Below are positions 52,126 through 62,960 of a stretch of DNA of 64,000 nucleotides, in pieces; the stretch's first letter is position 1, and each line of letters opens with the position of its first letter. The position numbers were made by a program, and so were the translations under genes. The stretch is from contig NC_053414.1 in the NCBI RefSeq assembly GCF_016859285.1, forward strand, positions 2,586,017 to 2,650,016, in the 5' to 3' direction. Origin of the DNA: Xiphias gladius. Its lineage: Eukaryota > Chordata > Actinopteri > Istiophoriformes > Xiphiidae. Under the pieces are notes generated by a model. The model worked only from the letters and a program-made list of their open reading frames with translations, did no database searches and was not told the origin of the DNA.

Positions 52126-54011
52126 CTCTGGCCAGACCTTGCTTGTTTAGCTGCAGACGACCACGTGCTTCCGCTCTCGTATACTTTTCAGCTTTTACAT
52201 CGCAGCGGACACACTGACAGCCTCAAACCGAAACAAGACTTTATTGGACTCACCCCGCACAGTGTGACTTGCATTAAACGGACGTGATCACGTGATCTCA
52301 GGAAAACTAAACTTAATATCTGCCTCAGCCAGAGAGGTTTTGTGGAGTGTTGAGGCAAAAGAAAGAAGATCTCTGTGTCCATTAGGAAGGAAAACAGAAA
52401 TCTTTCTTTCCTTTCACCTGCTATTGCACCTACATAAAGTAAAGAGCTTGATGTTGACCAAAGACCTTTCCACACATTTACTGCATTAAAATGTGGCTTT
52501 ATTTAATGGACTGTGGACATCAGGCATTGTAGCTACAATTTACACCTGTCTGAAGGAAAAAATACCAAACTGCTGATGAAAAACATTCAAGTTAGCAGCA
52601 GAGACTGTAAAGTAGAAACAGGAATAAGGCCTCTTGGCCACTGTCATAAACAGGGTACGATATACAGGACTGACCGTAGCACACGTCACGTCTCATGTAC
52701 ACAGATGACATTTTACCACGTCACATCCACAGCAAAACCTGCCTCCTGCTCACTTAGTTCAATTTAAGTGGTTCCCTGACTTTGTAATGTCATTGACCAC
52801 TTGATAAAGTGATAGATGCCGTTACGTTTGTGTCAGAGAAACAGGATTCCTGCGGGGACAGCAATATGAGCTTAAATCTGAGAGTCACAGGAACGGAAGG
52901 TCTTGAAGATGGAAGTCGGGCCTTTCTTTCTACTCAAGACCTACTGACATCTTTAGAGGTGACGAGTCATCCGGGTCAAAATCCCAGAAAAAAAAGGTTG
53001 GTTTCAGCAGGACTGAGTCGTGTCGAGAGAAATGCAGTTCTGGATTAATGCATGACAAGAAAAACAACTCGTCTGCTGCTGTTACTGATCATTATTCTAC
53101 AGTTGAAGCTCAGTGTCTGACGGAATAGTTTTAAAATGGTGTTTTTTATTGCTTTTGGCTGTAGAGGTCAACAACACACATGTCCAGAGTCTTTGCAGAT
53201 GGAACAAACTCGATGCCAGGTGGGGCTGACTACCTGTTACCACGCCGCTGTTCGATTGGCTGTTTGCTGAGAACTGTCAGTTAACAGAAGTTAGAGTTTC
53301 TCTGAAAGAAGCGCAGCTGTTGTCTCCGTGAACCAACCGGATTATCAGCTACAGCGCAAATGTGAACGTCTGACTTCAGAAGAAGAACTGGAGAATAAAA
53401 GTCCTCGGTGCCGCCGGCTGCAGGTTGTTGTCACAAACCGAACCTGGTAAAAGTAATCACAGATTTAACGTGGAGGGGTTCTGTGGAGACATGACTGACT
53501 GCAGTTTGTCAAAGTGTGTGTTAATGGGGGGGTCTGGTCAGGAACAGGTTTTCAGGATCTCAGGCATCCTTCTGAGAGGCTAGCTAGACAACAAGGTCAA
53601 ACTGGACTCTGCAGAGCCAACACAGCCACCAAGTGATCTGAGAACAGGTATGCGCTCAGTCAGACTCTCACCTGGATTAAACTGTGTCCAAAGTGTAAAA
53701 TCAATTCTTTAGTTTTGCTTCTTTCCAAAGTATCAGTTGTTGTCCCACCATTTCTCTCTGTTCTTTGCATCTAAACTCCGCTGGATGTCTCTCTAGTGGC
53801 GGATGATGACGATTGGGACCATAAAATGGCGTCACAGCTGCGAAACGTCTGAGAAACCCCAGACCAGACCGACCAGCGGGGTCCGACCGGACTGGGCGGC
53901 ACCGAGAACAGCAGGAGTCTAAATGGAGCCGGGCAGCCTCCTCCTCCCTCCAGCCTCCGGAGCGATTCAGTGTTCTCGTCACCGAGTGACAGTGAATGCA
54001 ACGTTACTCAC

Positions 54012-54290
54012 CTGTGATCACGCGCGCACGCACGCACACACGAGACCACAACAACCGTGGTCGTCGCTCCTCTGAGCTGCAGACTGAGACGAAGCAAGAG
54101 GCAAAATACGGAAACGAAAAAAATCAGGTTTGTGAGAAACTCTTCCTGTCTCGCGCCTTCTTGCCTTTTGGACTCCGACATCTCTACATCCGGCCTCCAC
54201 GGTCACGGTAACGCGACGGTCTCCATTGGCGACAAGTTGTCGAGCTGTGCTGCTGCGCGACGCCACATCCTAACGGCCTGGAGAGAGGCG
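54012..54290 (-). promoter_or_regulatory. CpG-rich candidate promoter/first exon (minus strand)
   Basis: The segment is rich in CpG (GCGCGC, CGCGACG, TCGCGCC). On the minus strand it has an inverted CCAAT box (plus ATTGG 54225-54229), an ATG at 54181-54179 and a consensus donor CAG|GTGAGT with the last exon base at 54012. The ATG frame reaches that donor open and in the phase required by spred2 exon 2, but the 56 residues include a hydrophobic stretch and do not match known SPRED N-termini. It may instead be a non-coding first exon, or chance. Confidence 0.3.
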
Positions 54291-54292
54291 GG

Positions 54293-54293
<1 letters not shown>

Positions 54294-54325
<32 letters not shown>
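54294..54325. repeat. CA microsatellite (first of a cluster)
   Basis: Followed within 150 bases by a GT run (54376-54392) and another CA run (54431-54473), so complementary CA and GT tracts lie close together. Confidence 0.9.
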
Positions 54326-54326
<1 letters not shown>

Positions 54327-54429
54327 CTTCCATCCACCGTGTGATTCAGCCTGCCTGTCAAACAGATGGTGCTTATGTGTGTGTGTGTGTGTCACTGCAC
54401 GCCGCCGGCAAATGCAGTGATGACTCATG

Positions 54430-54430
<1 letters not shown>

Positions 54431-54473
<43 letters not shown>
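54431..54473. repeat. CA microsatellite (third of cluster)
   Basis: About 21 CA units. With the GT run at 54376-54392 it could pair into a hairpin. Confidence 0.92.
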
Positions 54474-54476
<3 letters not shown>

Positions 54477-54840
54477 GGAGGGACTATACTCTGGAGTTTG
54501 TTTCCAAAATGAGATCCTCCATTTGCAAACAGACACCTTCATTTATAAAACAAGCGATGATGTGAAGTGAAACATTTACTGTCTTTGTTCAAACAGCTGC
54601 TTCAACGTTCACAGGCCTGAGGTCAGTTTCAGATCGGCGGCGCTGGTCCGCTGGTCCGTACCTCCAACACACCGGACCGGACTGATATAATCTCTGCAGC
54701 TACATAGAACTCAAGGAGAATTCTGGTTTATCACAACTTGGGTCTTTGTTTTTGTAGTTTTATCCATCACTTCTATCCTCTTATGTTCATGGTGATTCCT
54801 GAAGGTCTTTCTCTGCCGCTGAACGCGGTTTCTTGCTGGT

Positions 54841-55545
54841 AGTGGGTGGTGATGGTGGTGGTGGTGGTGATGATGGTGGTTGGTGGTGATGGTGGTGGTG
54901 GTGGTGACGGTGGTGGTGATGGTGGTGGTTGGTGGTAATGGTGGTGGTGGTGGTGACGGTGGTGGTGATGGTGGTGGTTGGTGGTAATGGTGGTGGTGGT
55001 GGTGACGGTGGTGGTGATGATGGTGGTTGGTGGTGATGGTGGTGGTTGGTGGTAATGGTGGTGGTGATGGTGGTGGTTGGTGGTAATGGTGGTGGTGGTG
55101 GTGGTGGTGGTGGTGATGGTGGTGGTGATGGTGGTGGTGGTGACGGTGGTGGTGGTGGTGGTGGTGACGGTGGTGGTGATGGTGGTGGTGGTGGTGGTGG
55201 TGGTTGGTGGTGATGGTGGTGGTTGGTGGTGATGGTGGTGGTGGTTGTGATGGTGGTGGTGGTTGTGATGGTGGTGGTGATGGTGATGATGGTGGTTGGT
55301 GGTGATGGTGGTGGTGGTGTTTGTGATGATGGTGGTGGTGGTGGAGGTAATGGTGGTGGTGGTGGTGATGGTTGTGGTGGTGGTGACGGTGGTGGTGATG
55401 GTGGTGGTTGGTGGTAATGGTGGTGGTGTTGGTGGTGGTGACGGTGGTGGTGATGGTGGTGGTGGTGGTGGTGATGGTGGTGGTGGTGGTGGTGGTGGTG
55501 GTGATGGTGGTGGTTGGTGGTGATGGTGGTGGTTGGTGGGGATGG
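54841..55545. repeat. Long TGG/TGA trinucleotide-based array (about 700 bp)
   Basis: GGTGGTGAT, GGTGGTTGGTGG, GGTGACGGT and GGTGGTAATGG units alternate over 700 bases, with strong G-bias on plus. The frames it opens (Val/Gly on plus; His/Pro/Thr on minus, 54773-55552) are compositional artefacts. Irregular higher-order units of about 50-60 bases are visible near the left end (54895-55010). Confidence 0.95.
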
Positions 55546-55685
55546 TATACATTAACCTCTACAATTAAAATAAATCATCTATACAATTATATAACAAGCA
55601 GAAGAATAAAATCAGCAGCAGATTTTTGAGCTAAATTTCTTATGATTGAAACACGTTTTTTCATAATAAGAATCAAAAACATTCG

Positions 55686-55860
55686 ACCCCACTAGCGCCC
55701 CCTGGCCTGTGCCCGACTCCATGACAATCCGGCCCTTAGTTGTCGAGACATTTCACAAAACAACAAAAATCCCAACCTCACGGTGGCGCTAGAGGAAACG
55801 TCAGAGGATCACCAGAGTCAGCGAGGTTCATCCTCTGGGGAACATGAATATCTGTGTCAA
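55686..55860. repeat. Interspersed repeat (GGTGGCGCTAGA motif)
   Basis: GACCCCACTAGCGCCCCCTGG through GGTGGCGCTAGAGGAAACGTCAGAGGATCACCAG and GGTTCATCCTCTGGGGAAC matches a common teleost repeat. A shorter second copy at 63296-63375 shares GATGGCGCTAGATGAAACGTC and GAGGATCACC. Confidence 0.55.
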
Positions 55861-55929
55861 ATATAATGGAAATCCATTCTAGAGCCACTAGCATGAATAA
55901 GAACATAGGAAAGAAAAAAAAGAGAGGAA

Positions 55930-56060
55930 AGCAGCAAATCTTCACAGTGGAGAAGCTGGAACAAGCAGAAAATGCGTTTGGCCGATTTATTGATTATCAA
56001 CTTGTTGAATTTGCTGAACAGCTGATTGATGTAACTTTTAATCGTTTCAGCGCCGAATCA
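55930..56060. repeat. MITE fragment, ATTAATCGATTA family
   Basis: GCAGCAAATCTTCACAGTGGAGAAGCTGGAAC, CGATTTATTGATTATCAACTTGTTG and TTTAATCGTTTCAG follow the family order. Only the distal half is present. Confidence 0.55.
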
Positions 56061-56153
56061 AACACAACTGACTGTAACGCGTATCACAAAAGATGCAGTG
56101 AGGACATGCTCCAGTCAGCATCAGTGTCCTCCTGTCCCAGGTAATGTAGCCAG

Positions 56154-56174
56154 GTGTGTGTGTGTGTGTGTGTG
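56154..56174. repeat. GT microsatellite
   Basis: About ten GT units in non-coding DNA. Confidence 0.85.
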
Positions 56175-57954
56175 CATACCATGCTGTCAGGCTCATAAAG
56201 CGAAGGTCAGAGGTTTAAAAAGTAACGCCCACCTCCACCCACATTGCTCTCACACATCACCAGAACCGTTGGACACAGAATGATCATTTACACAAGTCTA
56301 GAGACCAAAATCCGGTCTCCAGAGAACCATCACGCCACCTCTGCTCGTGAAAATCTTCCAATCTGGAAAACATGTCCTAATGTGTCCAGATCGGATTTTA
56401 TGAGGTGGAGATTCGTGTTCATGGATCAAATCACTGAGGTCAAAATGCAACAAGAGGGTCGACAGAATTCACAGCATTATGTTTCTATACGTAGAAGAGT
56501 GTGACTCCGAGATTTTTCTGGAGGCCAGGTAGAAACAAACAAAAAACTTAAAGTTGACAAAACCTGTTTCCAGCATCACTCGTAAAAACTACTGTTATGC
56601 GTCTCGTTATCCGTGAAAAGATATGAGTCAAATGTTTTGGGACACCTGATGTATCTACATTATTTTCCGTATCAGGGCAATTTTGGATGATTATTGGACC
56701 GTACAGAACCAAAGAGTAAAAATCATAACCAATTTTTACTTCTGGCTAATTAGGCAACTATTTGTGTTTCAACGATCCGTTCAACAATTTACCAAACTGT
56801 CGACTAGAACTGCCGATTGAGGTGTTTCTCACCTTAATATATATAACAGAGCTTTTCTAAAGAAAATACATGAAGTAGGGTTTTGCTGCGTGGTGCCAAG
56901 ACATTTGCTAGAGAATCAGTGGTGGTTGCTAGGGTGCTGTTAAGTGGTTGCTGGGGTGTTTCTAGGTGATTTGATGGGTGTGCCAGGGAATAATGCACGT
57001 TTGCCAGTAACAGTGGTAGAGCTACAGTAGTCTCGGAGGTTCTGTTTGTCTGTTCTGCAGTAGTTTTATTATTGTTGTGCATAAACAGGTCACGTTTTTC
57101 TTCCATGACTCTGTTGGTTTATCATAATGGAATGTGAACGGACAAATAACCCAAACCCTACATGCAGACACATGCTGACATGTTGACATGCGTCGCAAAG
57201 CGTCAACTGTCGTCGAATTTCCGCTTGATAAAAACAAACAACGCGAATGTACGGCTTCGCCGCTTTGTATAAGATAACTGTCCATTCGTCATCTATGTTG
57301 CGTTTGATGCGGTCTAGCCAGGCCCACCCAGAAACAACATGATGTGTTGACTTTGAAATTCACTGACAGACTTGGATGGTCTGAATATTGGTTTGCTGTG
57401 CATGTCAGCCACATATATCACGTTACCATGGAGGGTAACCCATGAAACCAGTAAGTCAAACATGCCTTTACATTTATGGGAAGGATGATGGTTTGGGAAA
57501 AATCAGGCAGACCTCAGTTCCAAAAGGAGACAGAAAATTAAAAGCTTAAGTTCCTTTATTAATCGGATTGAGAGGAGATTAAAAACCCCATCAACTTTCT
57601 TTAAACCCACAGACAGCGTACAGTCAGCCCTCAGTGTTTGCTGGTTTACAGTATCTCTCCGTCCATTGGAATCAGGCCTGTTTTTCCATCACCTCTGCAT
57701 CACACAAGATTCCTCACACTTACTGGGAAAGTGGCTGACTAATGGTCTCAGATCAGAACTGTACCACAGGGCTTCGAGGAACTGGCCTGCAAGCCCATTT
57801 TTCTGATATTCATACCCCCCCAGCCAACATCAGAAGGAAGATGTCTGTCCTCTGACTCGTACTTAGAGACTGATCCCACAGGAAACTCTCACTACGCAGA
57901 AAACGAAACGCCCTTTTTATCACAGTATTTGACAGGATTTTGTCACAGTTCATT

Positions 57955-58345
57955 AACGTATTCATGTACCATATCACTAACTGTCCTGCCGCGCCTTCCT
58001 GCCCAGCAATAATGCTGGCCTTCCCGCCTTTCAGCCACCTGGCTCTTCCCCACCCATCTACTCACCTGTTCTCCATCCCCTAATCAGCTCCTGGTCTATG
58101 TACCGGCCCATTTCCACTTGTTGCCAGACTGTCTGTTGGGCTTTCCACGCTGTAGCTATACAGCTTTCCGTGCCTGTTCTCGGATTTTGCCCTTTGCTTG
58201 GTTTACCTGCCTGCGCCCGGACTTGGCCTCCTGTTTGCACCTGCCTGCTTCTGCCCGCCGAAACCTTAACAGAAGTGAACGGTTCTGACCTTTTACCGGT
58301 GTCTCTGAGTCTTGATATTGAATCCCCCTGAACCTGAGCCGTGAC
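57955..58345 (-). repeat. LTR-like retroelement segment
   Basis: Read on minus it begins TGTCACGGCTCAGGTTCAGG. On plus it shows the C/T-rich run of CCTGCC/TGCCTG words (CTGCCTGCGCCCGGACTTGG, GCACCTGCCTGCTTCTGCCC) typical of fish gypsy-type LTRs and their flanks. No coding domain or second LTR lies nearby, so it would be a solo or partial copy. Class uncertain. Confidence 0.35.
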
Positions 58346-59340
58346 AGATTAAAAGTGGCTTTCAGTTATAATTCTTTCATAACTCATAGAATATATTAAA
58401 TAACATTAAATAATATTTTTCATGTCAACATGATTATCACCATGAATTTGGTATTTTTGATGAGTAACTATAAGGGAAGATCAACAATGACTTGTGGAGT
58501 TGTCAAAACATTTTGTCAAATGTAAAATCCTTTAAACTGGTTAGACTAAATTTGGATCAGAACTTGCATACCTTCCTCTCAGAGTCTTAACTCAGTCAAA
58601 TGTGAACACAGAGACCTCACACACACACACTCTACTGAATTCCTGGAATCAGCACAACTGACTCTTCCTGATGATACTGATATCTCTAGTGCAGATAAAA
58701 CACCCAGGAACCCGCATGGAAATCACAGACCAAAGATGCTTCTCATAACGGTAATTGATCTTGTCTCATTATCATCAGGTTTAAATGTTTTCTTCTGTAT
58801 TAAGACTGAACCAGTGATAGTTGCCTGTACAGCCACGGTTACACTGTAAGCAGTAACTGATAGTAGCTAACCAAACATGACGTTTCATGGTGCAGCTTGA
58901 CCAAAATGTAAACAAATACATGGTAAACGTGGGGCTCCCAGTGTTAGTCATGTCACTTTCAAGTTGCTTAAAACTTTATTCTTTCATAAAACCCGTCCTG
59001 GAGCATGTACACAACTGCCGAGGCATTTCTGAATAGTGTGGCCTGCCCAGCTAAGACATGCCGTGACGATGCCACAAACCTGCACATAAAGGCAGGGAAA
59101 CCCACACCTCTACTCCGCCACGGTTCAGAGGGAATTACCGTACGTTTCACTGCTCTACGTTTATTTGAACGCTTTAGTTACTTTACAGGTTTAGATCTTA
59201 CATATAAAACATATGATGAGCTGAGAAAATACGATGCACGGTTGTATATTGAACTATCGAAAAGTACAGAAAATAGTAAAAATTGGCAACTACAGTAACA
59301 GTAAAATGGTACTAATAATGATCCAATAATAAAATATACT

Positions 59341-59428
59341 CATGGGTCATTTTTAAGTAGGCTACTCTTGTAATGGAGAGCTTTATGTTTTACTTTAGTA
59401 AAGGATCTGACTTCTTCTTCCACCGCTG
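59341..59428. repeat. MITE end, CAGTGGTGGA family
   Basis: Ends CTTCTTCTTCCACCGCTG preceded by TTACTTTAGTAAAGGATCTGAC, a right terminus with one change from CCACCACTG. The left boundary is unclear. Confidence 0.55.
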
Positions 59429-59956
59429 AACTGTGTGGATGTTCTTTTCATCTCCTGTCAGACACGCTGGTTATGAATGTTTTGTTGTTGTTTCTTTTGG
59501 ACTGCCTAATTTCAATGCAACTCTTGTCATTACTATCTCACCTGTGGAGAGCTGCAAAGAGAAATGATCCCTCACCGTCTTCCCAGCACAAACACGGCCA
59601 CTTGTATAAAAGTCAAATAAAACCCTGGGTCTTTGCAGTGGTGGACCGGGACTTTACCACTGCACAACCAGTGTACCCTCATTCCATGTCTAAGAGCCAC
59701 AAACACGTAAACAACTAAATCTGGTATCAAAAATCCTGAAAACAGTCAAGATTTTAAAAAACGTCAGCATGCACAACGACTCCCGAACCCTTGAGCCATC
59801 AGATAGTTGTACGCTCAACTGTTGAAAACCCGATAAATGAGTCATTCAAACTGACTTTTCTCATGAACACGGTCAACACCGCTGCACTAGAAGGTACCAT
59901 CAGTCTCCCCCCACTTAGTCTCACATAGCAGGACCACACAGCGCTGGAGAATGGTC

Positions 59957-59989
59957 CTTCTGCTATGGGGGGAAAACCCATAGCAGAAG
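59957..59989. other. Perfect 13-bp hairpin CTTCTGCTATGGG
   Basis: CTTCTGCTATGGG, a seven-base loop (GGGAAAA), then its exact reverse complement. It lies just left of the dispersed repeat starting near 60001. Confidence 0.9.
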
Positions 59990-60000
59990 TAGTTACGTTT

Positions 60001-60560
60001 GCTCATTGAGCAGACACTTTCATCCAAAGCGCCTTACAAGTGAGGGGCAACACGAATGCTTCAGTACAGTAGGAGACCTTGAAGTTATAGTAGATTAAAT
60101 AGTAGATCTGTTCAGTGAGACAAAGGAGATCTCAAGGAGATCAGGTAAAGAAGTGCACAGTAAAGTCTGGTTAGGCCTGTTGGGGTGTTAGAGGTGTTAG
60201 ACGAGGAGGTCCTCTCAGAAGAGATGAGTCTTCAAGAGGTTCTTGGAGATAGAGAGGGACGCCCCCGCTCTGATAACATTTGATAGCTTGCTCCACCATC
60301 GGGGAACCACAAACGAGAACAGTCTGGACTGGGACCGCCTTGTGTGCAGGGATGGCGACGCCAGACGATGCTCCTTGTAGAAACGCATTGGCTGACAAGA
60401 AGCATGAGCCTGTATGATTGAGATCGGCTTGTTTGTATTTATTTAAACCAAGCACAGTAATCTTGGGCTGCGCTAAGCCAAGGATGCAGCGACGGTGACC
60501 CTGCAAAATAGTGTCGGGAGGAACTCATTTTGTTAAAACATTTGCATTCTGGGAGATGAT
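60001..60560. repeat. Dispersed fish repeat (GCAGACACTTTCATCCAAAGCG)
   Basis: It starts with TTGAGCAGACACTTTCATCCAAAGCGCCTTACAAG, the head of a repeat found throughout teleosts. It continues with GATGAGTCTTCAAGAGG and TTGCTCCACCATCGGGGAACC to ATTTGCATTCTGGGAGATG. The boundaries and class are uncertain. Confidence 0.55.
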
Positions 60561-60987
60561 CACTGCAATTGAAATGGCTAATTCCTCGCAAAGAAAGTGC
60601 AATAAAAGACTTATGTTGACTGTGTTATTGCGCGATTTAAGTCTTCGTCAAAACTTCGGTCGCTCGCTCGGAGGTTGTTGTTTTCCGTAGCGAAGCGGAT
60701 CTTGAACACGGAGTGAATGTCATGAGACACGCGGCCAATACCAGGCAACTACCCACAGCCCTCATCCGGTGAGTCAGACTACCATCCACTTGGCATCTGT
60801 CCTCAAATGCCGGAGCCAGAGCATGAACACTGCTGCACCCAGGTGACGTAAAAGTCCCACAGATTTAATTCACGACTAGAAGAAATGAAGTTGCAGCCGC
60901 GTGTTAGTGTGTTGCAATGGGACATGAAACAGCATCAGAAACACACTGTGATAAGTCCAACTAAATCCCACCTGAGTTCTACAGCCC

Positions 60988-60988
<1 letters not shown>

Positions 60989-61037
<49 letters not shown>
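60989..61037. repeat. CA microsatellite
   Basis: About 24 uninterrupted CA units. Confidence 0.95.
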
Positions 61038-61039
<2 letters not shown>

Positions 61040-61325
61040 ACCCGTGCAGCCCCACCACACGTCCACCACACTTCTATACCATAATTCAACAGTTTTCAGC
61101 AGCTGACTCAGTTAGTCCGATGTCCAAGCTGCTCACAAGTACGTTACACCTGAACCCACCACCACCGCGCCACTCTGACAAAAGATGGGAGGACAATTTG
61201 ATGCTGCCTGTGGTGGACTGTTCGTCTGCAGCAGTTTCAAGTCTCTGCAAGCTGGTTTTCCTAGAAACCAAAAACTGAAAATGAAACCAGCAGCTGCCTG
61301 GAAGGTCCGACGCTGCTGGATGGAC

Positions 61326-61388
61326 CGATAGATAGATAGACGGAGAGATGGATAGAGAGATGGATAGATTGATAGATAGATAGATAGA
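61326..61388. repeat. GATA-type tetranucleotide array
   Basis: GATAGATAGATAG runs interrupted by GGAGAGATGGATAGAGAG; GATA and GATG/GAGA variants intermix. Confidence 0.85.
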
Positions 61389-62352
61389 AAATGACTTCTG
61401 CTATGGCAGCTACATTCACAGTCAGGCAACCATAAAAATACAGAAAAATAAAAACACTACTACTAATTACACTATTAAAGCAATTGAAATAAATTTAATA
61501 TATAAGAAAGTACACAATGTGCAATGTGTATCTCACACTTGTCTATATATATAAAACCAAAATATATACATTTACATATGTGAAAAAAATAGGGCCACAG
61601 CTGAGGGAACCAATGAAGAACCAACACATTTAGCTGCAGACGTTGTTAATGTCACTGCTGTGAGCAGGACACGCCAGCTCCTTTTCAACCAAATAAACTA
61701 AAGAGACAGAGGAACTGAACTAGACAACAACTGAAGAATATGCAAATGAGCCCGATGAGGAATTAAAAAACACTATTCACACCAAAGGAAAAAACAACAC
61801 GGAACCATGCTGTTTCTTGTTATTTCCTGTTATGCAACTGTGTCTGAAGCAGCAAACAGGAGGCTGAAAACTCCAGGTACAGAGCAGCAATAAACTAAAT
61901 ACGAACCGTCCGTCACATGTTCACTGGCTCTTTCTGTAGCTCACTAGGTTAAGTGTTACTCTTGGTGTCGATGAAGATTAAGAGAAAGGCCCTACCCTCT
62001 CTAACACTGATGCCACTGACATTGTTGTTATTTACATCAGAGGATGAAACTGCACAAGTTGTAGCAGCCTGAAGTCTGTGTTTGACAAACTGCACCCTGA
62101 TAGGTCCTGAGCCAGCGAGCACTTCCCCCAGAGCAGGGACGTTTTAGGGACCCGGGACTACGTTCAATCCCCGGTTCCTCCCGTCGAACGGCAGGTGAGG
62201 CTCCTGGGTCTCTGAAAAGCTCCCTGGCTACACATAGTTACCGATGGAGCCACCAGATGGACCTCCCTGACCTCAAACAGCCCCGGCCCTAATGAAATGG
62301 CTGCTTAGAGCACTTTAACAACAGTGTGTGGATGCACTTGAACAAACAGCAT

Positions 62353-62421
<69 letters not shown>
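62353..62421. repeat. CA microsatellite (longest in window)
   Basis: About 34 uninterrupted CA units. A second run follows at 62546-62574. Confidence 0.95.
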
Positions 62422-62719
62422 CTGTGAGAGCTGACCAGGGATGCAGAGCCTCTGGTGGTCTGTGTGTGTCCCCGTCATGAAAGACTAACACACACGGTAC
62501 ATAACTACATATAACGCTCCCACAGGAACACACGTGTTGTCAATCACACGCACACACACACACACACACACACAGATTAATAGTCCGGACTCCGGACACC
62601 ATCAGCATCAGATGCTGTTTCTCCGATGCCTGGGTCAACAGAGAATAGCAGGAGATGCCAAACTTCTCAATGAGCCGCCTCCCTCGCTCGCCCATCACAC
62701 AGACACTGTACACTTCACC

Positions 62720-62960
62720 AGGTCGACCGAAACGGCGGCGGCGGCGGCGGCTGACCGTTTTAATGTCTTAGAGTTTTTTGTCAGCGGATGTTTGAAACAT
62801 GAGAGCTGTCGATCTGCACGCGTGCGGCCCCATCCGGTCGACCCTAAAGGAAATCCATCTTCCATTAGACCGGTCCCGCTGTCGGTCAGACACTGACCAT
62901 CGCCGGACGCTGCGACCGCGGCACGAAACTCTGCTTCGTCTCCTGCTCCCGTCCGGCAGC
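62720..62960. promoter_or_regulatory. CpG-rich patch with CGG repeat
   Basis: It contains an uninterrupted CGG run (62732-62750), ACGCGTGCGG, two GGTCGACC-like sites and GACCGCGGC, standing out from CpG-poor surroundings. It could be an unmethylated promoter island, possibly for spred2 or a gene beyond the window, but no exon was identified in it. Confidence 0.3.

Larger units (their letters stand above)
50286..54300. other. spred2 intron 1 or upstream region
   Basis: No conserved coding exon is recognised. It holds a LINE-like remnant (about 50990-51200), a CA array (52071-52122) and a CpG-rich segment with a strong minus-strand splice donor (54012-54290). Otherwise it is single-copy-looking. 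Confidence 0.5.

Noticed and set aside
54773-55552. 259-codon His/Pro/Thr-rich open frame on minus
   Set aside because: It is the translation of the TGG/TGA array; other frames of the same array are equally open.
58068-58078. Possible spred2 exon 1 ATGGAGAACAG|GTGAGT
   Set aside because: Good donor and phase, but it lies inside LTR-like repeat DNA and would supply only three residues.
59005-59298. 97-codon plus open frame
   Set aside because: No domain, no paired splice sites and no upstream promoter features; composition like surrounding non-coding DNA.
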